This document shows, piece by piece, positions 5,988-7,527 of a stretch of 7,527 bases of DNA. The number at the start of each line of letters is the position of its first letter. Position 1 is the first letter of the stretch. The translations under genes were made by a program, and so were the position numbers. This DNA comes from Dehalococcoidia bacterium (lineage in GTDB: Bacteria; Chloroflexota; Dehalococcoidia; JACVQG01; JAHKAY01): contig JASLXN010000066.1 in NCBI GenBank assembly GCA_030740315.1, positions 1-7,527 on the forward strand, written 5' to 3'. The notes under the pieces are model-generated. The model did no database searches. It saw only the letters and a program-made list of their open reading frames with translations, and was not told the DNA's origin.

Positions 5988-6724
5988 GCACCCAGGAATT
6001 CTCTCCACAGCAACGGGATAAGGACCACGGACTGGTAGAGGTCATGGGCCGCTCTACGCCCATGGTGAACAAGGGGCCGGAGGACACTCTGCCTTCCTGG
6101 CCCTACCTTTTCGTGTGGGAGGCCCTCCTCTTCCTGGGGATTTCCGCCCTGCTGCTTGCCATGTCTATCCTCATAGACGCTCCTCTAAGGGAGGCTGCCA
6201 ACCCTAACCTCACTGAAAATCCGGCAAAGGCCCCCTGGTATTTCCTTAACTTGCAAGAACTCCTGCTTCACATGAACCCATCGCTTGCCGGTGTTATTGT
6301 GCCAACAATAGTGCTGATATTTCTCATGAGCATACCCTATTTAGACCGCAACTTTTCGGATATAGGAATATGGTTTGCCAGTCGTAAAGGCAAGCTGATA
6401 ACCGTTTGGAGCACGATTTACACCGTGCCTTTATTGGTGGGACTCATCCTGTTTGACCAATACATCCGGGTGAGGGCACTTATATCGGAACCGGAGATAA
6501 TACCGGGATGGATAATCCCTATCGGTGTGATGGGCCTGCTGAGCGTAGGGCTTTATGCCGTTATCCGCCCGTTCCGCCCCAACACCCGAGAGGTGCTGGT
6601 GGCCTATTTCACCGGCTTTGTGGTGACCTTCTTCATCCTGACCATTGCCAGCACCTTCTTCCGGGGACTGGGCATGAACCTCACCCTGCCGTGGGACCTT
6701 CCACCGGGGGCACTATCATTCTGA
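5984..6724 (+). CDS. Cytochrome b C-terminal half, subunit IV-like
   Basis: The 246-residue membrane protein corresponds to the C-terminal half of cytochrome b (PetD/QcrC-like) and completes the Qo quinol site. It is recognised by PSWPYLFVWEALL (37-49), KAPWYFLNLQELL (82-94) and a proline-rich IPYLDRN (117-123), the equivalents of the PxWP, PEWY and PFLEN regions of subunit IV. The Qo PEWY tetrapeptide reads APWY (83-86), so the conserved acidic residue is absent. Five hydrophobic spans are visible (about 40-62, 102-119, 138-157, 173-193, 203-224), two more than the three helices of cytochrome b6f subunit IV. No heme-binding cysteines occur, unlike the cytochrome c-fused subunits of Bacillus type. 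The GTG start overlaps the TGA of the preceding gene in a GTGA junction, with GGAGGTGG (5972-5979) 4 bases upstream. Confidence 0.9.
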   Translation: MSTQEFSPQQRDKDHGLVEVMGRSTPMVNKGPEDTLPSWPYLFVWEALLFLGISALLLAMSILIDAPLREAANPNLTENPAKAPWYFLNLQELLLHMNPSLAGVIVPTIVLIFLMSIPYLDRNFSDIGIWFASRKGKLITVWSTIYTVPLLVGLILFDQYIRVRALISEPEIIPGWIIPIGVMGLLSVGLYAVIRPFRPNTREVLVAYFTGFVVTFFILTIASTFFRGLGMNLTLPWDLPPGALSF

Positions 6725-6751
6725 TGAAGCGGAACAGCCAAGGAGCTAAAA

Positions 6752-7279
6752 ATGGCCAATAATACAACAGGGAAGATAGACAGGCGCCGTTTCATGGGGC
6801 TGATGTGGTGGGGCGCCACTGGAGTATTGGCCTTGCAGACACTGGGGGCGACGGTGCTTTCCCTGTGGCCCCGCACTAGGGCGGGCGCTTTCGGTGCTAA
6901 ATTTGATATAGGCAAGCCGGCGGACTATCCAATAGGCTCTGTTACTTACTTCTCTCAGGGCCTTTTTTATTTGACACGGGTACGCACCTCAGATGGTGGC
7001 GACGGGCTGCTTGCGCTATACCGCCGGTGCACCCACCTGGGATGTGTGGTGCCCTGGCGCAAAGATGAGGCATCCGAGGACGACTTGATGGAAGAGGGGA
7101 GGTTCAACTGCCCGTGCCATGCCTCCATCTATGACCGGTACGGGGTGGTCCACGGTGGCCCCGCCCCACGCCCCCTGGACCTGATGGCCATAGTCCAGGA
7201 GGGTGATAGGGTGCTGGTGGACAGTGGAAACATCACCGAGCGGACAACCTTTGTTGACTCTCAGGTAGCCAGAGTATGA
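6752..7279 (+). CDS. Rieske [2Fe-2S] protein of the cytochrome b complex
   Basis: The 175-residue protein has one N-terminal membrane helix (about 16-39) preceded by DRRRF (10-14), a twin-arginine signal-like sequence typical of Rieske proteins. The cluster motifs are CTHLGC (93-98) and CPCHAS (120-125), giving Cys93, His95, Cys120 and His123 as [2Fe-2S] ligands and Cys98-Cys122 as the disulfide pair. Ser125 and Tyr127, whose hydrogen bonds raise the redox potential in studied Rieske proteins, are kept. The usual Gly of CPCHGS is Ala. The loop between the two motifs contains an acidic stretch (104-115, KDEASEDDLMEE) longer than in cytochrome b6f Rieske proteins. HGGPAPRPL (134-142) is the family's proline loop. 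AAGGAG (6740-6745) lies 6 bases before the ATG. The cluster domain should face outside the membrane and pass electrons from the Qo site to a cytochrome c. Confidence 0.95.
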   Translation: MANNTTGKIDRRRFMGLMWWGATGVLALQTLGATVLSLWPRTRAGAFGAKFDIGKPADYPIGSVTYFSQGLFYLTRVRTSDGGDGLLALYRRCTHLGCVVPWRKDEASEDDLMEEGRFNCPCHASIYDRYGVVHGGPAPRPLDLMAIVQEGDRVLVDSGNITERTTFVDSQVARV

Positions 7280-7521
7280 ACCATGGCTTGGAGAAGAAAG
7301 TAGTCACAGGGCTGGCCCTCACTATTCTGCTCATCATCATGATAGGGGTCTATTTCATAACCGAACCCGCAAGGCAACGGTTCGCACGGGAGGAGTTTAC
7401 CCGTAAGGCGTCTTTCTTGGGAGCAGAGCTTTATCTGGTCAACGAATGTGCCGTGTGCCATGGGGAAGGGGGTGAGGGTGGCGTCGGACCGACGCTGCGG
7501 GATACAGAACTGGAAGAGTAA
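7276..7521 (+). CDS. Short membrane-anchored c-type cytochrome, probably truncated
   Basis: The 81-residue product has an uncleaved-looking N-terminal anchor (about 9-28, very rich in Ile and Leu) and then one heme c attachment motif, CAVCH (58-62), in the context CHGEGGEGGVGPTL, a normal class I cytochrome c start. A TAA at 7519-7521 stops the frame only 19 residues after the heme His. This is before any methionine axial ligand or C-terminal helix, and such domains normally continue for some 60-80 residues more. The window ends 6 bases later, so a downstream continuation in another frame cannot be seen. The explanation may be a frameshift or sequencing error, a decayed gene, or a real mini-cytochrome. 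The ATG overlaps the Rieske stop (ATGA) and has no strong ribosome site, suggesting translational coupling. Expected role: electron acceptor of the Rieske protein on the outer side. Confidence 0.75.
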   Translation: MNHGLEKKVVTGLALTILLIIMIGVYFITEPARQRFAREEFTRKASFLGAELYLVNECAVCHGEGGEGGVGPTLRDTELEE

Positions 7522-7527
7522 GCCGTC

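Noticed and set aside
6043..6064. 7-bp inverted repeat CATGGGC/GCCCATG with an 8-base loop early in the subunit IV-like gene
   Set aside because: The stem is short with a wide loop, and such repeats are expected by chance in GC-rich coding sequence.

Overview
The window appears to come from a GC-rich anaerobic bacterium with Wood-Ljungdahl-type C1 metabolism. The evidence is the start of an anaerobic Ni-Fe carbon monoxide dehydrogenase gene (cooS) at the left edge, and a cysteine-type formate dehydrogenase that leads a respiratory operon. Strong GGAGGTGA-like ribosome sites, a YugP-type membrane zinc protease and a split, b6-type cytochrome b would fit a Bacillota or Chloroflexota lineage. 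The sequence alone does not settle the phylum.

Layout. Bases 1-199 (minus strand) hold the first 66 codons of cooS, running off the left edge. Bases 200-338 are a divergent promoter region with a plausible extended -10 promoter in each direction. Bases 339-1022 (plus) encode the YugP-like zinc metallopeptidase. Bases 1023-1179 are a non-coding leader with a weak candidate promoter, short direct repeats and a dyad that overlaps the next start codon. From 1180 to the right edge six plus-strand genes are packed with overlaps or a 27-base gap, so they almost certainly form one operon. They are: a 920-residue molybdenum/tungsten formate dehydrogenase catalytic subunit with a NuoG-like N-terminal iron-sulfur arm; a 431-residue FAD/iron-sulfur protein of the GltD/DPYD type; a b6-like cytochrome b; a subunit-IV-like cytochrome b C-terminal half; a Rieske protein; and a short membrane-anchored c-type cytochrome.

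How the genes may work together (inference). The formate dehydrogenase and the FAD/FeS protein have no export signals and should sit on the cytoplasmic side. The cytochrome b pair spans the membrane. The Rieske and cytochrome c domains should face outward. Electrons from formate could therefore pass through the FAD/FeS subunit straight into a Rieske/cytochrome b complex, or run in reverse towards CO2 reduction. The key oddity supports this: the FAD subunit has a GltD-like FAD fold, but its NAD(P)-binding domain is cleanly missing, so it looks like an electron-transfer connector and not an NAD(P)H enzyme. The cytochrome b halves also depart from the textbook pattern. There is no cysteine at the heme ci position, and the Qo PEWY motif reads APWY. 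Together these suggest a formate-linked Rieske/cytochrome b complex that may be undescribed.
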